NCBI GenBank assembly: GCA_913049615.1
Contig: CAJWZI010000050.1
Location: 1-8,048, forward strand
Direction of reading: 5' to 3'
DNA length: 8,048 nt
Source of the DNA: an uncultured Alphaproteobacteria bacterium
GTDB lineage: Bacteria; Pseudomonadota; Alphaproteobacteria; GCA-2731375
Shown: positions 1 to 6,996 of the stretch, one piece after another
Layout: the number at the start of each line of letters is the position of its first letter
Position numbering within the stretch: the stretch's first letter is position 1
The notes under the pieces: generated by a model
Databases searched by the model: none
Seen by the model: only the letters and a program-made list of their open reading frames with translations
Told to the model about the DNA's origin: nothing
Position numbers and translations under genes: made by a program

Positions 1-99
1 GTCTTTTCCATGCCCACAGTGAGCAAGAACCCAATTAGCCAAATTTTTTAGACTAACCCGTTAATTTCAACACTTAGAATTGACCACGGATTAACTAAG
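1..99. other. Non-coding left edge, no gene supported
   Basis: AT-rich sequence downstream of oxygenase copy 1. A 16-codon open stretch on the plus strand ends in TAG at 49-51, and a minus-strand ATG at 9-11 has only three further codons or part codons before the edge. Either could be the edge of a neighbouring gene, but neither can be supported. No clear terminator is seen. Confidence 0.5.
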
Positions 100-106
100 T
101 CAATTC
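77..106. repeat. Inverted repeat across the oxygenase stop codon
   Basis: GAATTGAC (77-84) and GTCAATTC (99-106) are perfect 8-base inverted copies separated by 14 bases, spanning the stop codon of oxygenase copy 1 (100-102). There is no following T-run on either strand, so it is not a typical intrinsic terminator. It could be an operator dyad or a weak RNA hairpin, or chance in AT-rich DNA. Confidence 0.35.
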
Positions 107-1080
107 ACAGCAAGGTCCTTTTGGTCGGTAACATTGTAATTAGCGTCATACCACCATTTCAAATAGTCATCGTAAGTGACAGGCGAATAACGGGCCGGGT
201 TGTTTTCATCACTGCAGCCTGGCAGGCACTTAATCAGCGTATCCATGTGCGGCCCCAAAAAATATGGGACGGCATAGCGTGCCTGCCCCTCAGGCGGAAC
301 GACCCGGTGGGGGGTCGAGGCAAAGCGGCCATTAGTCCAGCGGTGGAGCATATCACCAGAGTTCACCACAAATGACCTTGGCACATGGGGCACATCCAAC
401 CAGTCCCCTGACTTCGACATGATCTGGAGTCCCGGCACACCGGATTGGGCCAAAAAGGTCATGAAATTGGCATCCGTATGAGGCGCAAATCCGTATTGGC
501 CCTTTGTCCGACCCTGAGGCGGATAATGCGATAGTCGGAAGGAAAACTGGCTCTCCTCGAAAGCGGGATCAAACGTATCGTCCGGCAAATTCAAGGCCAA
601 TGCCACCGCCGGTAGAAGACGCCGGCCCAGAGCGTCCACTGCCTCTGTGTAAGCCAGGATATTTTCGCGAAACCCTGGTAGGTCAGTGGGCCAAATGTTT
701 GGGCCACCAAATCGCCGAGTGGATAAAGGATCATCCGGCGTCCGCTCCCTTTTTATAAAAAATGACTCATTCAGATCAGGGAGAGCGTTTTCGCTGACCC
801 GGCTGGTACGAACACCGTAACGGGCCATAGCCATATAGCCGTTATTGTGCTCATTCATCAGCACAGCATGTTTTGCATCCGTGTCTTGATCATGAAAGCG
901 CCGAGCCTGATCAAAGGTCTGCTCGATCAGTTCTTGAGGTACTCCATGGTTCACGATGATCAGAAAGCCAATATCTTCCAGAGCAGCCCGCATCTGAGCC
1001 GCTAAAGCTACCGCGCCACCAGTCTGCGTCAAAGGCGCCAGATCTATCAACGGTATGGGATTATCGCTAATTTCCCTCAT
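100..1080 (-). CDS. Isopenicillin N synthase-like 2OG-Fe(II) oxygenase (copy 1)
   Basis: Predicted cytoplasmic mononuclear non-haem iron oxygenase of 326 residues, a normal length for the isopenicillin N synthase-like family. The N-terminus has the usual IPLIDLAPL strand (residues 9-17), followed by a DIGFLIIVNHGV segment (36-47) typical of the DIOX_N domain. The C-terminal double-stranded beta-helix carries the iron ligands His201 and Asp203 (PHTD) and His258 (STPHRV). The co-substrate motif, usually R-x-S, reads Arg268-Tyr-Ala270. Most family members couple 2-oxoglutarate decarboxylation to hydroxylation, demethylation or ring closure; the substrate here is unknown. The ATG at 1080 is the only sensible start: an in-frame TGA lies 12 bases upstream and no ribosome binding site is visible. 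It follows hyuA by 60 bases on the same strand and is a diverged paralogue of the oxygenase at 6009-6983. Family assignment is firm; the reaction is not. Confidence 0.93.
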   Translation of the reverse strand: MREISDNPIPLIDLAPLTQTGGAVALAAQMRAALEDIGFLIIVNHGVPQELIEQTFDQARRFHDQDTDAKHAVLMNEHNNGYMAMARYGVRTSRVSENALPDLNESFFIKRERTPDDPLSTRRFGGPNIWPTDLPGFRENILAYTEAVDALGRRLLPAVALALNLPDDTFDPAFEESQFSFRLSHYPPQGRTKGQYGFAPHTDANFMTFLAQSGVPGLQIMSKSGDWLDVPHVPRSFVVNSGDMLHRWTNGRFASTPHRVVPPEGQARYAVPYFLGPHMDTLIKCLPGCSDENNPARYSPVTYDDYLKWWYDANYNVTDQKDLAVN

Positions 1081-1088
1081 GAAATTGG

Positions 1089-1116
1089 ATCATAAACCAT
1101 ATAAAATCTGGGTCAA
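1089..1116 (-). promoter_or_regulatory. Candidate sigma70-type promoter for oxygenase copy 1, possibly leaderless
   Basis: Read on the minus strand, the 60-base hyuA-oxygenase gap contains TTGACC (1111-1116; five of six matches to the -35 consensus), a 16-base spacer, and TATGAT (1089-1094; five of six matches to the -10 consensus). Transcription starting six or seven bases downstream would begin only two or three bases before the ATG at 1080. That fits the lack of any Shine-Dalgarno sequence there and suggests a leaderless or nearly leaderless mRNA. The oxygenase may therefore be expressed independently of hyuBA. This is a by-eye match and untested. Confidence 0.45.
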
Positions 1117-1140
1117 TTCCAGCCTCGAAGGGACATCCTA

Positions 1141-3228
1141 TCAGGGCAAATCAATGATGATGTTACCAAAATCGTCTCGCTCCGCCGACGCATCGGGAGG
1201 CACCAAGCAAGTGGCGTCATATTCTTCGACGATCAAGGGGCCAGCACGTCTGCTAGCGAGATCGTTCCGGCTCAACACTGTAGCGTCTAACCAGCCCTGT
1301 TCCGGACCGAAATAGGCTTGCCGGTTACCAATATCTCCCATTGCTATGTCGGCGCTCTTCAGGAGGTCCGGAACAGGTGGATGATCAGGTATTGCTCTAC
1401 CAACCAGTTGAGCATTAACCAGCATGACTGGTTCTTCCGGACCAGCGCGGTGACCATAGGTACGTTCATGTTCCTGGCCAAACGCCTCCTCCAAAGCAGC
1501 AATCTTCTCGTCGGAGAAATCACCGTCAGGTGCAGGCACAGTCAATTCATAAATCTGACCTTTGTAATGCATGTTGGCGCTACGGCGCACTTCCACCTGG
1601 TCTTGACGGTAGCCATCAGCTTCCAATTGTGCCCTAGCCTCTTGCTCCAATCCGCCCCAAATATCGTCCAGAGCTTCCGGAGTAGCATCACGCAATACCT
1701 GCATCATAGAGCGCGAATAATGATGCTCCACATCCGCATAAAGCAGACCAAACGAAGAAAACAGGCCCGGGTGGGGCGGCACCACTATACGCCTCATGCT
1801 CAACGCCTTGGCCATGCCCGCCGCGAACAGGGGACCATTACCACCGAAGGCGAACAGCGCGTAAGCGCGCGGATCACGGCCTCGTTCACTGGATATCGCG
1901 CGAATGGCCCGGATCATATTAGAGATTGCAATCTGATGGGCGCCATAGGCGGCATGGGCCAGATCTAACTCCATGGGTTCAGCGATCCGTTCCTGGAACA
2001 CGGCACGGCCCTTCTCCGCCTGCAATTTTAACTCACCGCCCACCAGGAACTTCGGATTTAGATAACCAAGGATGACATTGGCGTCGGTTACTGTCGGCTC
2101 CTCACCGCCCATGCCATAACAAACCGGGCCGGGCATGGCGCCCGCGCTTTGTGGACCGATCTGCAGTGAACCGCCAGCGTCGATCCAGACAATAGATCCG
2201 CCCCCAGCACCAACCTCGGCCAGATCAATGGCAGGAACTTTTAAATGATAACCCGCTCCGGTCATCAGGCGGGAGCCGCCCATGATGCCGCCACCCACTT
2301 GATAATCCAGACTTCGGGTATATTGACCACCCTCCACCATGGAAGCTTTAGCGGTGGTGCCGCCCATATCAAAGGTGATGATGTCCGGCAGATCCAATTT
2401 TTGGGCCAGGGCCTGGGCCCCCACGACACCGCCCGCTGGCCCGGATTCTATGATATTAGCCGGTTTACGTTCGGCCACCTCGGCACTAATAAGGCCGCCG
2501 TTGGACTGCATCAACAATAACGGTGCCGCAATTGCACTATCCCGTAGTCGGGTACTCAATGCCCGCAAATATTGACCAACGATGGGCATGACATAGGCAT
2601 TAATTACGGTAGTGGAGGTCCGATGATATTCGGAAATTTCCGGCAGAACCTCAACTGAAATACTAAGCGGCAGATCGGGCGCCAGCCTTTCTATCACCCC
2701 CTTGATAGAACGTTCATGGTCGCCGTTGGCATAGGAGTTGATCAGGCAGACCGCAATGGTCTCCACCTGTTCGTCTAATAACTTTTGTACGACCCTTTCC
2801 ACCTCGGCAAGATCAAGGGCTTTTTCGACTTCTCCCCGGTTGTTTATACGCTCGTCCACATCCAGACGTAGGTAGCGCTCAACGAGGGCCGGTGGCTTTT
2901 CCCAATGTAGATCGTAAAGGCGCGGCATACGCAGCGTGCGAATTTCCAGGACGTCTCGAAATCCCTTCGTCGTAATCAGTCCTGCCTTGGCACCCTTATG
3001 CTCAAGTATGGCGTTGGATGCTACCGTGGTTCCATGTAGCACTTCCGACACACTATCGGCCGTGACATCCGTGGCTTCGAAGACACTAGCTAGACCGTCG
3101 ACGATCGCCTCTTCATAGGCATCCACCGTCGAGGGCACTTTTTTGGTATGCAAGGTACCGTCCTGATCAAGCAGAACAAGATCGGTAAAGGTCCCACCAA
3201 TGTCAGCGCCGACGCGAAATCTTTTCAT
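1141..3228 (-). CDS. Hydantoinase/oxoprolinase subunit A (ATP-dependent, HyuA-like)
   Basis: Large ATP-binding subunit of the hydantoinase/oxoprolinase family, 695 residues, full length for the family. Partners of this type use ATP to activate a cyclic amide such as a hydantoin, 5-oxoproline or lactam for hydrolysis; some relatives carboxylate ketones. Landmarks in order: DIGGTFTD (9-16), the N-terminal actin-like phosphate loop; HGTTVASNA (65-73); ESGPAGGVVGA (261-271); FDMGGTTAK (286-294), the second phosphate-binding loop; EVGAGGGSI (338-346); GPVCYG (367-372); TVTDAN (379-384); and FGGNGPLFA (461-469). The C-terminus keeps EEYDAT. Two motifs differ from the common forms DMGGTSTD and GGAGPxHA, so this belongs to a less usual subgroup. 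The ATG directly follows the hyuB stop (TAG then ATG), with a GGAGG ribosome site inside the hyuB end, implying translational coupling and a HyuA-HyuB complex. The true substrate is unknown. Confidence 0.94.
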   Translation of the reverse strand: MKRFRVGADIGGTFTDLVLLDQDGTLHTKKVPSTVDAYEEAIVDGLASVFEATDVTADSVSEVLHGTTVASNAILEHKGAKAGLITTKGFRDVLEIRTLRMPRLYDLHWEKPPALVERYLRLDVDERINNRGEVEKALDLAEVERVVQKLLDEQVETIAVCLINSYANGDHERSIKGVIERLAPDLPLSISVEVLPEISEYHRTSTTVINAYVMPIVGQYLRALSTRLRDSAIAAPLLLMQSNGGLISAEVAERKPANIIESGPAGGVVGAQALAQKLDLPDIITFDMGGTTAKASMVEGGQYTRSLDYQVGGGIMGGSRLMTGAGYHLKVPAIDLAEVGAGGGSIVWIDAGGSLQIGPQSAGAMPGPVCYGMGGEEPTVTDANVILGYLNPKFLVGGELKLQAEKGRAVFQERIAEPMELDLAHAAYGAHQIAISNMIRAIRAISSERGRDPRAYALFAFGGNGPLFAAGMAKALSMRRIVVPPHPGLFSSFGLLYADVEHHYSRSMMQVLRDATPEALDDIWGGLEQEARAQLEADGYRQDQVEVRRSANMHYKGQIYELTVPAPDGDFSDEKIAALEEAFGQEHERTYGHRAGPEEPVMLVNAQLVGRAIPDHPPVPDLLKSADIAMGDIGNRQAYFGPEQGWLDATVLSRNDLASRRAGPLIVEEYDATCLVPPDASAERDDFGNIIIDLP

Positions 3229-5022
3229 CTAGCTCACTGCCTCCAATTCCCGACCCGGCTCTTGCCAGAGAACCTTCGGTATCTCCTTGGGCCGACAGAC
3301 CCGTAATTTTTTGCGCTGTTCCTCGGTTGCGGCCTGATCCACAGTCCAATGTTCGGTATCGATGCGGACGCCATAATCGGCAAATGCCAGCGCCGCGCTG
3401 ACCAATTCATTACGAACGTCTTTCAACACCTTGTCCGGGTCACGGTCCAGAGGATCGCCCCAGCCGCCGCCGCCCGCCAGTTCGTGACGGAATACCGTGC
3501 CCTTTAGTATATTCATGGTTAGTTTGCTTTCGAGAGGTTCATTTTCAGCTTGCGGATTCATGAAGTTGGCCGATGCTTTTCCTGGATAACCGCCATATAA
3601 GCCGTAGGGCCTAAATTTTCGACGGTCCGAACGGACCTGCAATACCGCTTCCCGCTCAAGAAACTTGTAATCCCGACGATAGGGCGCACCGCCCCGGAAC
3701 TTACCCGGACCAGCCCGGTCTGGCACGAATTCGTATGAAAGAATTTGCATGGGCTGCTCTGTTTCAATTACTTCGATGGATTGAGAAGCCATATTGGCAA
3801 ACATGTTAGAATTGCCTTGCCAGCCGTCCGCCCATGGCCGTCCGCCATGTGTGCCACAAGAAAAATCTACATATATGAAAGGCTTGCGCTCGTCATCATA
3901 ACCACCGATGGATACACCTGTATTACCGCCGTCGGATGCGGCACAGACTCGCTCGGGCAGCATCATCGCCAAAACGCCAAACATGCAGTCGCCCATTCGA
4001 AACCCAGTGAGCCCCCGGGCCGCACAGGCCGCTGGCAGCACCATATTGGCAATCGTCCCGGGCGGAGCAATCACTTTGATCACGCGGAACACACCTTCAT
4101 TCGATGGGATATTCAACGGCAACACAGAGCGGATGCCGGCGACGGAATGAGCGACAGTAAAGGACAGGGAGTTGTTAATTGCACCCTTTACCTGTTCTGA
4201 ACTTCCAGTCCAATCCACGGTAATTTCCTCGCCAGATTTCGTCAGGGTCACGAATAGGCGTATGGGACGGTCCAAATCGATGCCGTCGTCATCAATCCAA
4301 TCTTCAAAACTCCACTGCCCATCAGGTAGTTCTGCAATGGCGGCGCGGGTCAGGCGTTCGGCGTAATCAATTACCTCTTCCATATACAGCGCCACTTTTT
4401 CCAAGCCATAGCGCTCCAGCAATTCAGCGAACTGTGTCTCGGCAATGTGGCACGCTGCCAATTGTGCCCGCAGATCACCTAGCACCTGTATTGGAATGCG
4501 GACGTTTTTTTCAATCAAGGACCACATTGTTTCGTTACGTTTGCCCTGGTCGAACAACTTCAGCGGCGGAATCCGTAGGCCTTCCTGATAGATCTCTGTT
4601 GAATCGGAGGCGTTGGAACCAGGGACACGGCCGCCCACGTCGGAATGATGGCTTATCGTGGCGGCAAAGGCGACGCGCTTGCCCTCGTGATACAGTGGCT
4701 GAAAGATAAAAATATCAGGCAAATGCATACCGCCATCAAACGGGTCATTCAGGATAAACATATCGCCGGGGTGAATGTCACCTGCGAAGCGCTCCACCAC
4801 GACTGCGAGGGCGGCCGGTATGGATCCTAAATGCCCTGGCAACGTCAATCCCTGGGCTACCATTTTGCCATTGGCATCTGCCAAAGCAGTAGAAAAATCC
4901 ATATTGTCCCGCAGAACACCGGAATAAGTGGTCCGGCAGATCGTCACGGCCATTTCATCGCCTATGGCAAATATTGCATTCTTGAACAGTTCAAATTCGA
5001 TGGGGTCTTCGATTTTGGCCAT
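3229..5022 (-). CDS. Hydantoinase/oxoprolinase subunit B (HyuB-like)
   Basis: Second subunit of the hydantoinase/oxoprolinase complex. I place the start at 5022, giving 597 residues beginning MAKIEDPIEF, because a GGAGG ribosome site (5035-5039 on this strand) lies 12 bases ahead and the family N-terminus (DPIEFELFKNAIFAI) begins right there. An in-frame ATG at 5058 would add 12 residues with no ribosome site. Family landmarks, numbered from 5022: RDNMDFSTAL (38-47), LNDPFDGGMHLPD (91-103) and ISHHSDVGG (123-131), whose Asp and His residues match the metal-binding region of the family, and the C-terminal GGGGWGDPLDRDP (517-529). HyuB-type subunits supply the metal site and most of the amide or carboxylation active site, acting with HyuA. 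It is the first gene of the minus-strand arm. No truncation or frameshift is seen. Substrate unknown. Confidence 0.94.
   Translation of the reverse strand: MAKIEDPIEFELFKNAIFAIGDEMAVTICRTTYSGVLRDNMDFSTALADANGKMVAQGLTLPGHLGSIPAALAVVVERFAGDIHPGDMFILNDPFDGGMHLPDIFIFQPLYHEGKRVAFAATISHHSDVGGRVPGSNASDSTEIYQEGLRIPPLKLFDQGKRNETMWSLIEKNVRIPIQVLGDLRAQLAACHIAETQFAELLERYGLEKVALYMEEVIDYAERLTRAAIAELPDGQWSFEDWIDDDGIDLDRPIRLFVTLTKSGEEITVDWTGSSEQVKGAINNSLSFTVAHSVAGIRSVLPLNIPSNEGVFRVIKVIAPPGTIANMVLPAACAARGLTGFRMGDCMFGVLAMMLPERVCAASDGGNTGVSIGGYDDERKPFIYVDFSCGTHGGRPWADGWQGNSNMFANMASQSIEVIETEQPMQILSYEFVPDRAGPGKFRGGAPYRRDYKFLEREAVLQVRSDRRKFRPYGLYGGYPGKASANFMNPQAENEPLESKLTMNILKGTVFRHELAGGGGWGDPLDRDPDKVLKDVRNELVSAALAFADYGVRIDTEHWTVDQAATEEQRKKLRVCRPKEIPKVLWQEPGRELEAVS
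3240..3244 (-). promoter_or_regulatory. Ribosome binding site of hyuA inside the hyuB 3' end
   Basis: On the minus strand GGAGG lies 11 bases before the hyuA ATG, within the last codons of hyuB. The hyuB stop TAG (3229-3231) is immediately followed by the hyuA ATG (3226-3228) with no spacer, so a ribosome ending hyuB is placed on the next start. This supports the chosen start and tight stoichiometric expression. Confidence 0.6.
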
Positions 5023-5109
5023 TGTTTTTAGATCCCTCCAAGTTTGGGCCTTAAACATTGCCGGTGTAACAGCGTTCCGTCTAGTCCAAATGTCGGTTAG
5101 GCTGTCGTA
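5023..5109. promoter_or_regulatory. Divergent intergenic region between the two gene arms
   Basis: These 87 bases separate the hyuB and binding-protein starts and should hold the promoters for both arms. On the plus strand a weak promoter match is TTGCCG (5058-5063), a 16-base gap, then TCTAGT (5080-5085), four of six consensus bases in each box; it would give a leader of about 18 bases. I see no convincing minus-strand promoter. A short dyad, GTTT-7 bases-AAAC (5042-5056), is a possible but unproven operator. A weak TTAGG (5097-5101) precedes the plus-strand ATG by eight bases. The regulator is not encoded in the window. Confidence 0.45.
5035..5039 (-). promoter_or_regulatory. Ribosome binding site that decides the hyuB start
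   Basis: GGAGG on the minus strand, 12 bases before the ATG at 5022. No comparable site precedes the upstream in-frame ATG at 5058, so the shorter protein is preferred. The spacing is slightly long, close to the 11 bases seen for hyuA. Confidence 0.6.
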
Positions 5110-6003
5110 ATGAATAAGCCCATTATTCTATACGAAAACATGCGCACCGTGGTGTATGTCCCGTTCTACATGGCCATCGAACGGGGCGATTGGGCCGCAA
5201 TGGGCATTGACGTCGCCGTTGAATTGTCGGCTAGCACGTCGGAAACTGCTCAAGGTCTAATTGACGGCCGGGTCGATGTGGCGTGGGGAGGCCCCATGCG
5301 GGTAATGCTCCATCATGATCGAGATCGCGACTGTCCGCTGGTCTGTTTCGCCCAAGTTGTCGCGCGGGATCCATCAATAATTGTGGGACGAGAAGAAAAC
5401 GACCAATTTCACTTTGCCAATTTAGTGGGCAAGCGGGTCGGTGTTGTTTCAGAAGTACCCACGCCTTGGATGACCCTACAGGACGATCTCGGACGCACCG
5501 GCATCGACCTTGGAGATATCAATTGGGTCAAGAACCAGACGATGACGGAAAACGCGGAAGCATTAGACCAGGGCGCTTTGGACGCGGTCCAAATTTTTGA
5601 ACCTTATGCGGACGATCTGGTGCAGAGAGGCGTTGGAAACATTTGGCATCGTTGCGCCGTCCGAGGTGATAGCTGCTGGACGTCTTTTTACACCACCGAA
5701 GCCTTTGTCCAAGCACAACCAGATATTTGTCGGGCTCTCGTGCGCGGCATCGAAAGGGCCTTGGCGGCTCTGCATAGTGACGACCCGGCCAATATTGCGC
5801 AAACAGTACGTGAATATTTCCCCGAACTGGAAATTGAAGACCTATCACGAATGATCCAAGGTTACCGAAGTTCCCACCTCTGGGCGCTTACAACAGAACT
5901 TCCAGTTGCAGCATTTACTCGCCTGAAAGCCGCGATGCTTTCCGGCGGCCTAATTAGCTTCGACGCCCCTTATGACCGCCTAGTCACTGATGTCATGAGT
6001 TAG
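5110..6003 (+). CDS. THI5/NMT1-like (SsuA/TauA fold) substrate-binding protein without signal peptide
   Basis: A 297-residue protein with the two-lobed binding fold shared by sulfonate/nitrate/taurine ABC binding proteins and the THI5/NMT1 group. The opening strand and helix (IILYENMRTVVYVPFYMAIE, 5-24, then RGDWAAMGIDV), the DGRVDVAWGGP turn (52-62), the LVGKRVGVV strand (about 104-112), and the DQGALDAVQIFEPYADDL segment (about 152-169) follow the family order. There is no signal peptide or lipobox: the mature fold begins about four residues after the start. The start is fixed because an in-frame TAG lies 12 bases upstream. No permease or ATPase gene is nearby. It is the first gene of the plus-strand arm, five bases before an oxygenase gene. 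It may be a cytoplasmic ligand-binding protein or an enzyme, as yeast THI5 is; the CCCFC iron motif of THI5 is not present. Fold assignment is good, function unknown. Confidence 0.82.
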   Translation: MNKPIILYENMRTVVYVPFYMAIERGDWAAMGIDVAVELSASTSETAQGLIDGRVDVAWGGPMRVMLHHDRDRDCPLVCFAQVVARDPSIIVGREENDQFHFANLVGKRVGVVSEVPTPWMTLQDDLGRTGIDLGDINWVKNQTMTENAEALDQGALDAVQIFEPYADDLVQRGVGNIWHRCAVRGDSCWTSFYTTEAFVQAQPDICRALVRGIERALAALHSDDPANIAQTVREYFPELEIEDLSRMIQGYRSSHLWALTTELPVAAFTRLKAAMLSGGLISFDAPYDRLVTDVMS

Positions 6004-6008
6004 GCGAT

Positions 6009-6983
6009 ATGGACATCCCGAGCGTCGATATTGCACCATTTCTAGACAGTAAAAACAAAAGTTCTGTTTCAGACCAAGTTGCCGCCAGTTGCCGAGATAT
6101 TGGGTTCCTAGTGATCAGGGGGCACGGATTAAAGAATACTACCTTGCAGAACGCCTTCGGCTTGATCCGTGCGTTCATGGACCTGCCACAGGCCAACAAG
6201 GATAGATGGCATCCCAAGGGTCCTTCCAGGCAACGTGGCTATCACGGCTTCGCCACCCGCGGCCTCGCCACTACCCTGGATAACGATGCTCCGGCCGATT
6301 TGCGGGAAACAATCTTCCTGGGCCCCATTGACGACCACCGGCGAACATTTTCCGGCAACGAAGCGGCGCAAATAGCCTATTGGCCAAATACAGTTCCCAC
6401 AGAACCAAAGGGAATTGACGATTCTTTGCGAGGCATCTATCGAGAATTCGAATTAGTGTCCAACTTGCTACTACGCATCTTTGCCCATTCTTTGAACCTA
6501 CGTGAGGATTATTTCACAGACAAAATCGACCGGCATTTTTCAATACTCAGTTGCCATCATTATCCCGCCCTGATCGAGCCACCTCGGCCTGGTCAGTTAC
6601 GCACCGGTGCCCATACAGACTTCGGCGCCCTAACAATCCTAGCCATGACGGACGCCAGCGGCGGGCTGGAAGTAAAAATGCCTGATGGTCATTGGCGAGG
6701 CGTGCAGGCTGGCCGGAACGAACTAGTCGTAAACCTCGGCGACATGATGGCGCGTTGGACCAATGGCCGCTGGCGGTCAACACTGCACAGGGTTGCTAAC
6801 CCTAAAAATTTGGCCGATGCAACAAGCCGGCGGCAATCTATCGGTTACTTCATGCACCCAAATTTTGACACCCTCGTTGAATGTTTACCAACATGCCTGG
6901 ACCCCGGTGAACAACCGAGCTATGCCCCAATAACAGCCGGCGAACATATCGCCATGAAGATCGCAAAAAGCCACGACGTTTAA
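6009..6983 (+). CDS. Isopenicillin N synthase-like 2OG-Fe(II) oxygenase (copy 2)
   Basis: Predicted cytoplasmic mononuclear iron oxygenase of 324 residues, full length. The DIOX_N part shows IPSVDIAPFL (3-12) and RDIGFLVIRGHGL (29-41). The catalytic barrel has His202 and Asp204 (AHTD) and His260 (STLHRV) as iron ligands, and Arg275-Gln-Ser277 as a canonical R-x-S co-substrate motif. The C-terminal stretch FDTLVECLPTC (286-296) parallels MDTLIKCLPGC in copy 1, and RWTNGR is identical in both. Elsewhere the two differ widely, so they are old paralogues likely acting on different substrates or steps. The ATG lies five bases after the binding-protein stop, with TTAGG overlapping that stop as a weak ribosome site, so it is probably co-translated with it. 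The aldehyde dehydrogenase follows after 13 bases. Dioxygenation coupled to 2-oxoglutarate is likely from the family; the substrate is unknown. Confidence 0.93.
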   Translation: MDIPSVDIAPFLDSKNKSSVSDQVAASCRDIGFLVIRGHGLKNTTLQNAFGLIRAFMDLPQANKDRWHPKGPSRQRGYHGFATRGLATTLDNDAPADLRETIFLGPIDDHRRTFSGNEAAQIAYWPNTVPTEPKGIDDSLRGIYREFELVSNLLLRIFAHSLNLREDYFTDKIDRHFSILSCHHYPALIEPPRPGQLRTGAHTDFGALTILAMTDASGGLEVKMPDGHWRGVQAGRNELVVNLGDMMARWTNGRWRSTLHRVANPKNLADATSRRQSIGYFMHPNFDTLVECLPTCLDPGEQPSYAPITAGEHIAMKIAKSHDV

Positions 6984-6996
6984 CATAGGACCCGGC

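Noticed and set aside
1..11. Minus-strand ATG at 9-11, possible start of a next gene after the oxygenase
   Set aside because: Only three codons and a fragment are visible and the ribosome site is weak; cannot be supported.
1..51. Plus-strand open stretch of 16 codons ending in TAG, possible tail of a neighbouring gene
   Set aside because: Too short to recognise any family and with no independent coding evidence.
35..56. Minus-strand hairpin (TTAGTC with GGCTAA) downstream of oxygenase copy 1 as a terminator
   Set aside because: Short stem with a G-T pair and no following T-run, so not a convincing intrinsic terminator.
1318..1968. 216-codon plus-strand open frame opposite hyuA
   Set aside because: Lies wholly antisense to a clear hyuA gene, has no recognisable domain, and is explained as a shadow of the coding strand.
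3745..4200. 151-codon plus-strand open frame opposite hyuB
   Set aside because: Antisense to conserved hyuB sequence, no ribosome site or family resemblance.
5023..5058. Longer hyuB start at 5058 adding 12 residues
   Set aside because: No ribosome site ahead of it, while the ATG at 5022 has GGAGG and matches the family N-terminus.
5110..6003. Component of a complete ABC importer
   Set aside because: No signal peptide and no permease or ATPase gene in the window.
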